DNA of 64,000 nucleotides, from positions 648,435,420-648,499,419 of the forward strand of contig NC_081405.1 of assembly GCF_030272615.1 (NCBI RefSeq), read 5' to 3'. Positions within the stretch are counted from its first letter, which is position 1; the number at the start of each line of letters is the position of its first letter. Source of the DNA: Cryptomeria japonica. Its lineage: Eukaryota > Streptophyta > Pinopsida > Cupressales > Cupressaceae. Under the pieces are notes generated by a model that had not been told where the DNA came from, did no database searches, and saw only the letters and a list, made by a program, of their open reading frames with translations. A program made the translations under genes and the position numbers. Shown here piece after piece: positions 1 through 12,010 of the stretch.

Positions 1-543
1 TTTTGATATTTGCCATGAACAACAGAATATGGCCTATGGTATTCCAAAAATGATGATTTCACTTTATGTGCATATACTGACTCAGATTGGGCAGGTGATA
101 CTGATGACAGGAAGAGAACTTCTGGTAAAGATTTCTTTCTTGGCATGAAACTAGTTTCATGGATCAGTAAAACACATTCATGCATTTCTTTATCTACTGC
201 AGAAGCTGAGTATGTTGTAGTAGCGACTAGTTGCACTCAAGTCTTGTGGAGGAAGCAAATGTTGAAGGATATCAGGGTAAATTGTGGTGAACTAGTAGTT
301 ATGTACTATGATAACTCTATAGCTATTGACATGTCTAAAAATATAGTATTTCACTCTAAGACTAAGCATATATCAATAAAGTACAACTTTTTGAAGGACA
401 GGGTAGAAGAAAAGGAAATCAAATTGGTTTATGTGAACACTAAAGAACAAATTTTAGACATATTCACTAAACTATTGTCTAAGGAATCATTTGAGTATTT
501 GAGAGACAGGTTAGGGGTTTTGGCTCCTCTAGCAAAGACTTGA
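1..543 (+). pseudogene. Ty1/copia pol, RNase H C-terminal end (5' cut by window)
   Basis: Frame 1 reads as the end of a copia polyprotein: the RNase H domain that degrades the RNA strand during reverse transcription. Visible motifs are DSDWAG at 79-96, SLSTAEAEYV near 187 and the usual C-terminal run TKHI, then FTK and FEYLRDRLGV before the TGA at 541-543. The copia consensus here is TEAEY followed by the catalytic acidic residues, and these are present. Two in-frame TGA codons (4-6 and 16-18) sit where related elements have Arg and Gly, so the copy is dead. The reading frame is otherwise open to the end. Polypurine tracts and a 3' LTR follow directly, giving the canonical copia 3' order. Confidence 0.9.
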
Positions 544-695
544 TTGATGCAGTTTTGTCATCAGTCTGACATGCATTATTAGAGATATTATTCATTCTAG
601 CACTAATGAGTGGTGCTACTACTCAGAGGGAGTAGTCAGCTTTGAGGTCTGCATTATTGCTTTAATATTTTTGTTAGATTTTTGGCATTGATGTC

Positions 696-890
696 AAAGG
701 GGGAGAGATATTGATGTTAAAATAAAGAAAAAGGAGTTGTATACATTCGGGGAGAGATTTATTCAAAACTTTACAAAGATATGATTCACACAGATTGTTG
801 GTTGTCTTCCACAGGGGGAGACTTCTTTGGGACTTCTTGGTACTTAGATGTTTTTCACATCTAGTGTTGCCATCAATACCAAATAGGGAG
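696..890 (+). other. Cluster of three polypurine-tract-like boxes
   Basis: Purine boxes AAAGGGGGAGAGA (from 696), ACAGGGGGAGA (from 811) and AAATAGGGAGA (881-891) lie between the RNase H stop and the LTR. The last one directly abuts the LTR start and is the expected plus-strand primer. The first is preceded by TTGGCATTGATGTC, which resembles the LTR start itself, so the upstream boxes may be duplicated PPT/LTR-edge sequence. Confidence 0.6.
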
Positions 891-892
891 AT

Positions 893-2160
893 TTTTGGCA
901 TTATTGATGAATTGATTATGTGTTGCATTGATGTTTTGTCATTGATGTCAACACTAGCTATTATGGATGGTTACCGACAGATGGGTTTTGGTTACTGGTA
1001 GAAGATCTTGTGTTACTGGCAAAAGAGATTATCTATTGGACACTTCCGACATGTTTGGATATATGGAATGTGATTCGTGATTATGGAGCATGTTTTGGTC
1101 AGTTGGTATTGGCTTGGTATTGGATACTATCATACACTCTTGTAAACCCTTACCAAAATTGGTTTCGGGCTTTACTGGTAGAGCTTTCACTGAGGAATCA
1201 AGATAGGATGCATATGTGGTGTTGGTGTGGCTTCTGGATGGATATCAGGATGTTGAATATGTTCTTTGATTGTGCTTCAACTACTTGAAGACATTGCTTT
1301 GGTGTGGTGGACTTAGAATAGGTCTGATACCTATCTAGGTTATGGACGGGTATCATGCTAACGTGTACTCTACATGTTACCTAGATGTTTCAGTAGGATT
1401 TATGAATTCGTTATTGTTGTTTTGGTATTAAGCCAACATGGCATATCATTGTAATATGGAATTATGTAATGATCTTATTGTAATATCTTTTAGGTGACCG
1501 ACCTAATTGGTTTAGATCTTAGGGATGGTATAAATGAATGTAAGATCTCATTGTAGATCATGTGGTGTGGAAATAAAAGGTGTATCTTGGTCATGAATTT
1601 TAGTATCATATGTGAAGGATTAGGTTGATCATAGGTTATCAAATTGGGATTAAGGAAGAAGTTAAAGGCCTTTGGTATTGACTTAACCGAGACTATAATC
1701 AGGCATGGTAGATGCTATCTATAGTAGTTAACTTTATTGGATTGTTGTCCATTTATCTTGAGGTGGTTTTAACCTTTGTAGTCAGTGAGACTCTTTTGTA
1801 ATGAGTAGTACACTCTAGGCAATGTGCTCTCTTGCATGTGTAGGCCCCTCATTGTATCACATAGTTTCTACAAAAGTATCATTTGATTGTGGGTAGGCTT
1901 CCCACAGTGGTTTTTCCCTTTCTGGGTTTTCCATGTACAAATCATGGTGTTATGTGGTATGGTTGCTTTGCATTGATTATCTGTTTAATTGTTGAGTTAC
2001 ATTGTTTTCCGGTATCTATTTCTACCGACATCTATTTTTGTTTTACCAACATTTGAATGTTTATGTGCTATGGTTTAAGGTTGTATTGTGAATTAAATAT
2101 TATAATTGTTAACAACTGATTCACCCCCCCCCCCTCAGTTGTTCATTGGTTATCCTAACA
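893..2160 (+). mobile_element. 3' LTR of the copia element
   Basis: Starts after the PPT at TTTTGGCATT, read as a decayed TGTTGGCATT, and ends in CCTAACA at 2160, the inverted counterpart. Internally it shares landmarks with the LTRs at 5386 and 57523: an anti-sense-like start CATTGATG, a CACTCTAGGCAATGTGCTCT block, a GTGTAGGCCCC block near 1840, a CCCACAGTGG/TTTTTCCC block, and a run of C just before the end (2122-2133). Length is about 1268 bp. The matching 5' LTR lies outside the window, so age cannot be read. The left edge is confident to a few bases only. Confidence 0.75.
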
Positions 2161-4408
2161 ATTAGTTGACCCAAGTCATCTACTATTTATAAAACCTATA
2201 ATATTCCTTGCTGCTTTTGGCCTTCTATCAATGTACATAGCCACTCTTTTACTTTTATCATTAACTTTCTGTTGTATATAATTCATTGAGAGTGCACGCC
2301 TACGCATACTTTTTTTATATCAAACAATCTGCATCCAATTTTTATAATTGTAACAAGGTCTAACATACTCTATCAGTTAAGCAACTTTGTTGTAACAGGC
2401 CTTTATGCCTTCCATGAAAATTAGGCCCAAACCATATAATGATGATGGTGATATGTGATATATCCTCTCGTTAACAAAAAAATTAGTTTTTATTGGACGA
2501 ATTTCCTTGGGTACCCATTGTTTCTGTAGATGTTTGTACCTCAAGGGTACCTTGATGTCTCCTATTCTCTCATCATCATAAGAACATGACCCCCTTTGAG
2601 TAAGGAAAAATTGTATTCCTTTATTGAATTTCCCCCTAAGTTTTTGACCTCTAGTTGATCTCCCTCTTTTAGATGCAGTGCATGTCTCACTTGCATCTCA
2701 TCTTCCTGAATTTCCCTTGCACGAGGAAGATAGATCTGAAAAATACCTATTTGGTGGTACCTGCACTCCATCAAATGAAGAAGTTGACCCTAAAGTTGAT
2801 GTTGAGATTAAAATTTGAATAAGCCCAACTAGGGCCTGGAGTATTGATAACTGTATTAGATTTGTTGCATATAGGAGGGCTGAGAAGGTGGAACGAGCTA
2901 TAACATGTGGTTTCAATGAGAAAAAAAATCAAAGTTTTGACAAAATATTGTTGCTAAAACCTGGCTTATTGTTAAAGAGAAAGCAAGAAATTAATAAATG
3001 GTTTCTATAGGGTGTATTGACTTATACCTGTCGTTCCATGACACTATGTAGGATCCTTGTCAAAAGGGTTCAGGTTCCTGCATATGTAATTCATTCATCT
3101 TATGTTAGCTAAATTTTACATGATACATATGCTAAAAATTACATAGTAGACAACATGAACAATATGCAAACATCATAATCATTGTATTTTTTTTTCCTTA
3201 CCTTTCATTTATCTGAAAGTGCAAGGTCCTCAACAAAAGGGTTGACGATGTCTGTAGTCAATTACCTATTTCCACCAAGGATGATAGAATTAGACAAAAT
3301 ATCTACATATAATCAACACCAATAATTGAGCATCATAAGCATTACATGATACGTATATTTTACCCAAGTGTATATTTCAAAAAGAATCTCAGAGATCATG
3401 GAAAAAATAACAAAGCTCCTATATGTTTTAGAGGTTTTATTCAATTTATATTGAATCCATTAAGTGGATTATAAACATTTCTATCCATAAGATGAAGTAA
3501 AAGTTGAAAATAATTGAAACTTGTACTATTGGCCAAAGTTATCTCGATGAAAAAACTTAGACAAAGTGAGTAGTGCATGGTCGGGATATCATATACCAAT
3601 GTATAAGCATGAAAAGCTGAAGTTGGATGCATCGGTGGAAGTCGTATCGATCAATGCCAAGGAGTCAAGGAAGTTAGGTAGATCAGGGAAACATATATCG
3701 ATTATGGTCATCAACAAAACATACATTGGAAGCAAAGGAAAAATATTGTCTTGCCAAAAGCCGTTGAGGCTATCTATAAGACTTATCCTGATGAACACAA
3801 CCAAGGATAAACGTGCAATGGTGAAGGTTATAACAAATAAAGATAATCAGCGTAGCCAAAGGAGTCAAGATGTGTCATTTTGAGTCTCCTCGATGCCCGA
3901 TGAAGTTATTGGTCAGAAGATCATCAGGAAAGATTATGCTGATGGAATATGATGTAGCGGGAAAAGTTATGTCGAAGGAAAAGGTCATCGGGAAAACTAT
4001 GCCTATTGCCATGACACATTTGAAGTTACTCTAATGCCTGATGATAGTATTGGGTTGACATATACCGATAAAGTAAAAGAAGTATCATTGGGTTATGTTA
4101 CTCCGACAGGAAATATAAAGTTTCTAAAAGGAAAAGGGATTTTGTTGATGGCACCAAAGATGAAGTTTCATCGAAGAGACATACACTTATGAGTTGTTGT
4201 CATATCAGAATTTAAAACTGAAACATGGAGATTTTATTAAATGCTTGCATTAGGTAGATTTATTTATGGTTCACACAAGGTAGATTAATAAGAGGATCAT
4301 CATTACAATGTTTACATAGCAAAGAAATTGATAAATAGAGAATTGAATTCCTAAGAGTTAGAGCAAAAAATTGTGATTGCAAAATAGGAGTCTTCGAGTT
4401 CCATAGGA
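2161..4408. other. No supportable gene; LTR-like motif block near 3885-4020
   Basis: I see no open frame longer than about 105 codons and none that I recognise. Between about 3885 and 4020 a motif of the type TCATCGGGAAAACTATG recurs three times in degenerate form (near 3925, 3955 and 3985), in a style common to LTRs of plant retrotransposons, so this may be part of an old LTR lying 5' of the ORF at 4409. No matching second copy is seen downstream. Confidence 0.35.
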
Positions 4409-5385
4409 ATGAAGAGAGCAACAAAAATCTTTGAATCTAGGGCTAAGAAATCTAAGAAAGGAGAGGAAGCCTCGATTCAAAGACTGAACCAAGATATGAT
4501 ACAAAAAATGCAGGCACCAAGCCCTAAGTCCAGAAGATCGAAACAACATTTGTCGGGGATGGACCAATTGGAAGAAAAATACAAAAATGTCAGAGATGTG
4601 TGGACCAAAGTGAGAGGATACAAATTTTTCCTATTTCACTACCCAAGAAGAGACAAGGAAATTCCACTGTGCAACCCCTGGAAGTCCAATTTGGGTAAGA
4701 TGATTGTCCCAAATGTGTTTGTAAGTGTGAAATTGCTAGAAACCCTATTGAAAAACTATAATTCTGTGGGGAGGTATATCCAGGCTCCCAATGGAGATTC
4801 CTTTATTAGGTTTTCTGTTGGTACTCTAAATGAAGTATTTAACTTGAATCCCAGCCCTAATAAACCCTTGTCTTTTAGAGAATTGGAAGAAGAATACCTC
4901 AGAATGGATACGACATATACTAGGTGGAAGTTAGCTGTCCATAAGAAGGAGGCCAATATACTGACAAAACAGAATAGGTCACCATTCAATAATGAGTTAT
5001 TCAAACATTACCTACAATATACTTATATGTCTTGTGGGAAGTTAGGAGGAGTTGAAGTTCTTCATCTAATGAGTATCAGGTTGTTAGTCCTAGCCTCAGA
5101 TATCCAAATGTATGAACCCAGACCATTTGGTTATGCCTCTTATTTGGTAGGAAAATTAAATGAGGGTTTCCTAAACCTTAGGGATAACAAAAGACCTAAT
5201 TTCAAGTTTTATTCATTTTTTATGTATTTAGTATTGTTTTATGGACTTTTCAGGGGTATGTGGCCTTAGGAGTTAGTGCTTAATACTAGAAATGGGGAAG
5301 GGGAGGAACAACTGGTTCAATTATGGACTTCTATTTGGGACTCTCATTATGTGATATCAAACTACATAAAATTTAAAGAGTGGAT
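4409..5385 (+). pseudogene. Unknown retroelement-associated ORF, N-terminal part
   Basis: Starts at ATG 4409 and is open for 286 codons to a TAG at 5267, then continues in the same frame to the solo-LTR insertion point. The N-terminus is lysine-rich and low complexity. From about residue 70 it looks globular, with RRDKEIPLCNPWKSNLGK followed by VPNVFV, then RYIQAPNGDSF and NEVFNL. The same CNPW/NLGK/PNVFV pattern occurs on the minus strand at 47060-48073, which argues for a real protein family. I do not recognise the family. The layout loosely recalls the plant transposon proteins grouped as Transposase_32, but that is an impression. The coding sequence resumes at 6305 after the inserted LTR, in a frame consistent with simple insertion. 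Confidence 0.6.
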
Positions 5386-6299
5386 TGTTGGCATATGGAC
5401 ACTCCAATGAGACATTATGTGTGATTGAAGGTTTTGTCATTGATGGCAACCTTGCAATCCTATGGCATTAGCAAGACATTATACCAGCAAAAGCATTACA
5501 CAAGCAACCTTGCAATCCTATGGCACCGGCAAGACATTATACCGGCAAAAGCATTACACGGGAAACCTTGCAATCATATGGCACCGGAAAGACATTATAT
5601 TGGCAAAGCATTATTCAAACAAAACAGTGCATCGGCATCAGCAAGATCACTCTACACCGGTACCGACACAGACGATGTATACTGGCACTAAGGCCGACAT
5701 GATTTTTGATATGTAATATTTTGTTTATTATTGTAAGCCGACTTGGCAAATTGTAAAATGACTCTTGTATATAAAAGAGATCATTGTAGTCATTTGTAGG
5801 ATATGAATAGGAAGCATAAATAAATTATAAGGCAGACCTAATGTGCGAATTGTAGGTCAAGGGTATATGTAAAGAATAGAGCAAGAACTGGTACTGAATC
5901 TGGCATTGAAGATGCTATTGTAAAGCAATACAGATCATTGGACTTGTGTAAATCCTCATTGTAAGTCAGTGTGACTTCTAATTGAGCAGTGTGCTCTAGG
6001 CAATTGGCCTTCCTGCATGTGCAGGCCCCTTCTATAAGTAATATTCTCTTATTGGCGAGTAAGTGAATATTGTGGGTCACAAATCCCACTGAGGTTTTTC
6101 CCACACCAGGTTTCCTTGTTAAACACCTTGTGTTATGGTGTTCTTTTCATGTGGATGTTTTTCATTCTATTATTTGCATTAATTCTTGCATACTAGTATA
6201 CTGTTACTTTATGTTCTGCATATTCAATTTTAAGAAAATCTCATTACCGGTCAAATAGTGGTTCACCTCCCCCTCTCAGTATCTGTGGGAACCCTACCA
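5386..6299 (+). mobile_element. Solo copia-type LTR with perfect 5-bp target duplication
   Basis: Begins TGTTGGCATA and ends CCCTACCA. It is flanked by TGGAT at 5381-5385 and TGGAT at 6300-6304, a perfect 5-bp duplication. No internal retroelement sequence is present, so this is the product of LTR-LTR recombination. It shares the GAGCAGTGTGCTCT, GTGCAGGCCCC and GTGGGTCACAAATCCCAC blocks with the LTR at 57523. Removing 914 bp plus one duplicate changes the register so that the surrounding ORF is again in one frame, independent support for both edges. Confidence 0.92.
5446..5618 (+). repeat. 58-bp tandem repeat, three copies, inside the solo LTR
   Basis: Copies start at 5446, 5504 and 5562 with a constant 58-bp step. 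Each contains CCTTGCAATCCTATGGCA, then CAAGACATTATACC and GCAAAAGCATTACAC. Copies 1 and 2 differ at a handful of bases and copy 3 is the most diverged. The repeat lies in the 5' part of the LTR, upstream of the likely promoter. Confidence 0.9.
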
Positions 6300-6304
6300 T
6301 GGAT

Positions 6305-8246
6305 AGAAAAACCATTATATAGGATATATGAAGTTCCTTGTTATGGATCAATTTCAAATGAGTTTAAGGCATTTTTAAGGCCTAAAGATTTTGATGATAG
6401 GCAAATTTTGAATCATAACTGGGGAGATTGATACATGCACCAAAACTTGTTTTAGGATCTATGGATTTGAAGGAATCCCATACATGTTACCAAAATGTGT
6501 TCTTGATAGAATAGCATATTTGGAGATTGTAAGACAATTAAGTGTCTCAAATGCTAAACACTTTGGAGATCAACATAAGCAGGCTTTCTTGCCTGGAACT
6601 CAATTTTGGAGATTTCACTATTGTTTCTACAAAGGCATATGAAATAATTGATAGAAAGTTAATGGAGGTGTATAAGTTGTTTGAACATATTGCAAGAAAA
6701 AGCTATGATCCGGAGGGGTAAATCCACTTCTCTAAGAAAAGACAAAATCTAGGAGGTTATTTGCACTTGAGTTTGGATGCAGAAGACATCTTCTGAAATA
6801 TGGAAGATGCAGAAGCACAAGAGGTAACTAATAATTTGAATAGAGAGATGGAAGAAAAGAAACAAAGGTTGATGGAAATGGAGATAGAAGAAGAGATGTT
6901 AGAAAGTGAACCAGATGACCATGAAGTTGTTTCTAGATATCAAGCAATGGAACAAGAAGAAGAACCAAATGAAAATGAGCAAATTGTGACTAAGATGGAG
7001 ATTCATGCAGATTCAAGGTTAGAATAATATTATGCTTTTGTAGCAGATGATGTATTTATGAAATCTAAAGAATTTAAATATTTTCTCTATAATTTCAAAG
7101 GAAAAAGGTTCAGGGAATATATCCCACATATAACACCTATAAATGAAGAAGAGTTGTTGAAAAGGTTAAAGGAGGATATAGAAACGGAGTCGGTTATAAT
7201 GACTCCCCAAAAAAGGAGGCAATTACTTGCAGAAGCCAGAGTAATTTTGTTTCCAGGATGGGATTTGAATGCATCTTTTATTTTTGACAGTCTATTACAC
7301 TTTGACAACAAGGATTTCAAATTGGACATTCAAGGAGTAAATGATGTGTTTATTGGATCTAGGTTTGATCAAGATGAGGAAGCCTTACTGTTATGGGCAT
7401 TGTATCCTCTGAATGAAAGGCCTAAAATTATTGATGTGGATAAAGCATTTGGACATATGATGATATTGAAATTTGGGGAAATTGATCCCATTGTTTCAGC
7501 AGACATTGGAGTCAGCATTTCAAAGTTTAATAGAGCACAAATAATTAGAAAGGTAAGGGAAAGAGATCAATACAAAGGATTGTCTGAGGAAACCATAAGA
7601 AGAAGTGGACAATCAGTGCCAATGATACTTTCTCGTGATAATTCAAAATGGAAAAAGAAATGTGAAGAGATGCAACAAGAAAATCAGAGAATTATTAAAC
7701 AAATGCAGAGTCTAAGAGTTCATAGTGCCTCTTTTCTATTGACTAAAAGATTTGAAAATTTGAAAGGATATTTGGAAGAGTTCTGGGTTGTTTTTCAAAA
7801 TGATATGGACAATGCTATATCACATAATAGGATAAAGACCGGATTCGGAACCAGACTACATGACAAGACTTTGGAAGGGACAGATGCGAAATAAATTAAG
7901 AAGATCAAAAGGTTGCTTGGAAAACATGACAAATTCAATGCATAGTTACAAACTGCATATGATGAATGTACAGACATAGTCCAACATGGTATCCTAGTGC
8001 TAACTGATCAGAGGGGAGAGATCAAGGATAAAGACAAGTGGATTTAAGAATGTCAAAAATCTACTTAGTCTTGTCCTTAATGTTGCTCAATTAGATGGAA
8101 TTGATTCGAAAGAAACAATTACATAGATGGAATAATTCATCACATGGGAGATCGTTGTCAGGGACCTAATCCATGATGTAAACACCTACAAATCACAAAA
8201 GTACTTGGAGCACATTCAAAAATGTGGTGAGATACTTGAGGATTGA
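6305..8246 (+). pseudogene. Unknown retroelement-associated ORF, C-terminal part
   Basis: Continuation of the ORF begun at 4409. Coding stretches in successive frames are: 6306-6430 (EVPCYG, LRPKDFDDRQ), 6422-6640 (GFEGIPYMLPKCVLDR), then one frame from about 6635 to 7894 with a charged coiled-coil-like stretch (6800-7020, many Glu and Met) and a globular stretch from 7058 (VILFPGWDLN, LLLWALYPLNERPK). From 8046 to the TGA at 8244-8246 a shifted frame carries LEHIQKCGEILED. At least two frameshifts and several stops break it. I find no zinc knuckle, protease, reverse transcriptase or integrase signature. The repeated alternation of globular and coiled-coil parts resembles the ORF at 59971-63156, though I could not establish homology. 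Confidence 0.5.
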
Positions 8247-8368
8247 AATTGTTTTCAAATATTTCAAAATGTTATCTTCAATGTTTCTATGTAATATGTC
8301 TAGTAGTTAAGTTAGTTTTAGTTAGTTAGTTTTTAGTTAGGAGTTTAAGTCTTAGTTAGTTTAATTAC

Positions 8369-8394
8369 AAATGAAAGGGTATGCCCTTTCATTT
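8369..8394. repeat. Perfect 11-bp inverted repeat with 4-base loop
   Basis: AAATGAAAGGG at 8369-8379, loop TATG, then CCCTTTCATTT at 8384-8394. It lies about 120 bp after the end of the unknown ORF and could form a hairpin in the transcript, perhaps linked to 3'-end formation. The function is inference. Confidence 0.85.
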
Positions 8395-8503
8395 TGGAAC
8401 TGAATCCTCATATATTTATAGGGGATCCTTTTGATGAGAAGACATTCATGATCATTATGTTCAAGACATACTTTTTGCAAGTCCTTTTGAAGTTTATTTT
8501 CTA

Positions 8504-9030
8504 GAAATGCCAAAACTAGCAAATGACATTATGTTGTATTGAAGCCAGTTGATTATCTTATGCTTATTTCAATATAAAGATCACATGTTTTGCATCTCTG
8601 ATGGTATCTATCTTTTCAATTGTTTGATTAGTTCCCTATGATAAATCTATTCTATTAGATTGTTTCAATGTGCTATCTCATGTTATTATAATTTGAATTA
8701 GGTTTCAGTTTGAATAATTCATGTAGATACCTTTGAAGTGATGGTCTTGTTTTAAAGAGAAAGTTTAATAAGATTGTCTCCGGGATTATATTCTGGAAAT
8801 GCCAAAGTGGTGAAAAGACATTGTGCTATATGTAATCAGTTGATTATCTTATGTTTGTTTCAATACAAAGATCAAGTGTTTTTCATCTCTGATGGTATTT
8901 ATCTTTTTGATTGCTTGATTAGTTCCTTGTGACAAATCTATTCATTTAGATTGTTTGAATGTGCTGTCCTATGTTATTATAGTTTAGGTTAAGTTTCATT
9001 TTTATTATTAGTCTGAATGATTGGATGTCA
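8504..9030 (+). repeat. Direct duplication with about 292-bp period
   Basis: The block starting GAAATGCCAAA at 8504 recurs at 8796. Shared stretches include AGTTGATTATCTTATG, CATCTCTGATGGTAT, TGATTAGTTCC and AATCTATTC. The copies have diverged by roughly 15-20% by eye. The sequence is non-coding and not recognised. Confidence 0.8.
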
Positions 9031-9494
9031 AGCTTCACTCTATCTTATTGGTCTTTCAGAGCAAAGTTAGATTTAGTAAGACTAACTACAAGATTATGTC
9101 AAGGGTGAAGGCATTGGTCTACTATTGTTTGAAGATAATTTAATTAGGTGTTTTTTGAATAATCTCAATTAATAAATCATACTTATAATAAAGTAACCTT
9201 TTATTTAAAGAATTCATTTACAAGCAAGAAATTCAAAGTTTTCAGTAATTATTTAATTCAAGTGACAATCTCAGGAATCATTTGCCCTCTAATGCACATA
9301 AACCTTAGAAACATTCAATTCCAATCAGCCATACTTGACAACAATGGGATTAATACCCATCAAAAGTCTCTTCTCAATCTTCAAAACACCCTTACAAGAC
9401 AACAACTTAATAGAAACCAACCATACTTTGAGGAAGGGGTGGGTGCAAGAAGTTGGGTCCTGATTCCATGGAAGTCTATGAGCAAAAAATTTGT

Positions 9495-9770
9495 CGCTAG
9501 AAACGAGCACCCATTTTTTAAGAAACGGACACTCATTTAGCTATGGGGCCCCAAGCCATAAAAATAAAATAGGTGCATGTTTTGAAAAATGGGTGCCTGT
9601 TTAGGATCGGACCATCATACAGAAATGGGTGCATGATTTTTGGAAATTGGCACACGTTTCTAAAAATGGGTACATGTTTCTAAAACGGGCACACGTTTCT
9701 TAAAATGCTACAAATTTCAAAACGGGTGCCCGTTTTTTGAATTTTAAATAACGGGTGCCCATTTCATAAA
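9495..9770 (+). repeat. Array of GGGTGCMYGTTT-type motifs
   Basis: About ten degenerate copies of a 12-14 base motif of the form ACGGGTGCCCGTTT occur within 275 bp, for example near 9595, 9627, 9666, 9692, 9724 and 9752. The first copy (AAACGAGCACCCATTTT near 9500) is inverted. The spacing is irregular (20-40 bp). It is not a classical tandem repeat. No ORF is supported. Confidence 0.75.
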
Positions 9771-9779
9771 AGATGGATT

Positions 9780-11660
9780 GGGAAACACACCTATGCCTCA
9801 TTTTTGGATTGGGTTTGGGCTTGGTGGTTCCAAGCCTATGCTTGGACCTCCAAAAAAATGGACTAGAATACCAGATTTCTGCGTTGCCGTAATTTTTTGA
9901 AGGTCTTCCTGATCGTATTTTTTGATGAAATGAAAACCCATTAGAGTTATCATTGTCCTAATTTCAAATATCTAAATTTCATAGTGATATGATTATTTAT
10001 ACTATTTTTACATTATTTATTAATCCAAATTGGTACCTAAATGTAAAATAGTGAGGTTCGGTAAAACTTTAATAACTTTTTTGTTTTTAGTTTTTTTTGA
10101 AAATAAACTATATCTAAATCAATCTACATACAATTCTTTTGAAGATTAAAAAAAATTTAAAATATGAATTTTTCATCAAATTATGGTGGCCATACACCAG
10201 ATGTTTTGAAAATGTACTTTATAGTCAATTAAAAATTAATAAAAAAACCTACATTCAATAAAAAAATAAGAAAAAATATTCTCATCATTACTTGGTGTCT
10301 TAGGTATCTTTCCTGAGAAGGATTTGCAAAAATTCATTTATTTACGTCAAAATATGGTGGTCATACATGTGGTATGGTTTGGAAAAGGGCATTTAAAAAA
10401 AATGGTTTTTAAACATGCCTACTAAAAAGTAATTTATACCATGTGGGTATTGAAATAAATTACATATTTGAAAATTTGACTCTGAGCACTACATTTTATA
10501 TTATTGATTTTTTTTCAGATTCAATCTCTAAGTGCCTCAAATTTTGACATCAATTGATAGAAATCTGAAAAATAGGAAAAACACTTCCACTTTTTTCCCA
10601 AAAGTGGGACTCAACTTCTTGCAACCACTCGAAGAAAAACATGAAGAAGGCTTCCCTTACCTTGTAATAAAGCTAATCGCTTTGATCCATCTCTTGATGT
10701 CATTGTTATAGACTTATCCTCCAATTTATAGAAACATCCAACAATTCAAATTAAAGTTATGATAATTCTTCCCAAACTGCTACATGTTACAAGAAAGACA
10801 ATATTAAGATAAACTATACAAGATACACATTATGAATGTTGTGCCCAAACTTTTGGGCTAAAAATGGAACAAATTTTTTTTTTTGAAACACTTAAACTCT
10901 AAAAATAATCTACATTTAAAGTGGAATCAAATAAGTCTTGTCTTAACTAGGATGAAAATAGAATTGTTTTCTAAGTTTGGTTTAATTAACCAACTCAAAT
11001 AAGCGACATTAATTAATGCAGATTAATTATTCCCAAGAGGGTTGTCGCAATTTAGTTAGTTAATTTAATTATCTTAATTAAGTTACCACTAATTAAAATT
11101 GAGGGATAATTAGATATCTCAAATGCATTTAAATCATTCCCAACCAAATAATGATAATGCTATTTAAAATTAATTAATAATTCTCGTTTACAAATTTTCC
11201 CCAAATTAATTTCCACTTGACATCCACATTTAATTAAATACCAAAAATTAGCTAAGAAATGTCCTTATTAAAAATTCCTTGATAAAATTACGTCAATAAT
11301 GCGATAAGATAACTATATAAAATTTAATAAGATAAATTTAAATAGGTCTTCTACTTAACCTCAAATGTGTATAATTAATTGTATATATACCTATATGTAG
11401 AAAATATAGCATATATATAAATTATATACATATAAACAATTTGGGTAAACAATTTTTATATTTTAACCTATCTATACATGTATATTTCTTTTGATAAAAA
11501 GAACCAACTATGCCCATTAAATATTATCATGCAACTATTAAATAACCTTAAATTTTAAGTTATAATTTAAAAACATAATTCAAATTCCCCCTCATATTTT
11601 TATATGCAAACCCTAAGTTTAAAAATTATAATAAAGACTAAAATTCAAATCCTTCTTTTA
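9780..11660. other. AT-rich non-coding stretch
   Basis: I see no supportable gene. Two imperfect copies of a phrase around CAAAATATGGTGGTCATAC (near 10180 and 10355) suggest an old small DNA element. A short hairpin, CCACTTTT/AAAAGTGG, lies near 10590. From about 10980 to 11560 the sequence is dominated by TTAATTAA-like runs. Confidence 0.4.
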
Positions 11661-11672
11661 TTTTTCTATGTT

Positions 11673-11838
11673 AACCCTAACCTGAATATGGGCTAGGGTT
11701 GCATTACTAAAATACTCTTATTATTAAAATGCTAACCCTAACCCAAAATTGGGTTAGGGTTGCATATTCTTTTTATTTGAAATCCTTTCTTTCTCTTTTC
11801 CTATTTGCTTATACCCTAACCCAAATTTGGGTTAGGGT
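11673..11838. repeat. Three telobox palindromes (AACCCTAACCC/GGGTTAGGGTT)
   Basis: Three inverted repeats built from the plant telomere-like telobox lie 60-80 bp apart. The first, 11673-11700, is imperfect. The second, 11734-11761, has perfect 11-bp arms and a 6-bp loop. The third, 11813-11838, is a perfect 26-bp palindrome with arms ACCCTAACCCAAA and TTTGGGTTAGGGT. This is not a telomeric array, because the repeats are discrete and palindromic. They sit just upstream of the GC-rich block at 11880-12240. Confidence 0.9.
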
Positions 11839-12010
11839 TTAATATTTTTCTTTTTTGTGAGTGTGTGTTTGTGAACTGTGTGTATTGCAGGTTTCGGGCG
11901 GCTGTGAGGTGGCGGCCATGGAGGCAGCGGCTGGATGGAGGCATGACACCATCCGAGAGGAAGCAACAGAGGAGGGGGGTTGTAGTGGGTGGAGGTGTTC
12001 ATGAGGAAAC

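Noticed and set aside
2562-2916. Minus-strand frames of 70-72 codons
   Set aside because: They are short, overlapping in two frames, unrecognised and without neighbours that would support a gene.
11673-11838. Interstitial telomeric repeat
   Set aside because: There are only discrete palindromic teloboxes, no tandem TTTAGGG array.
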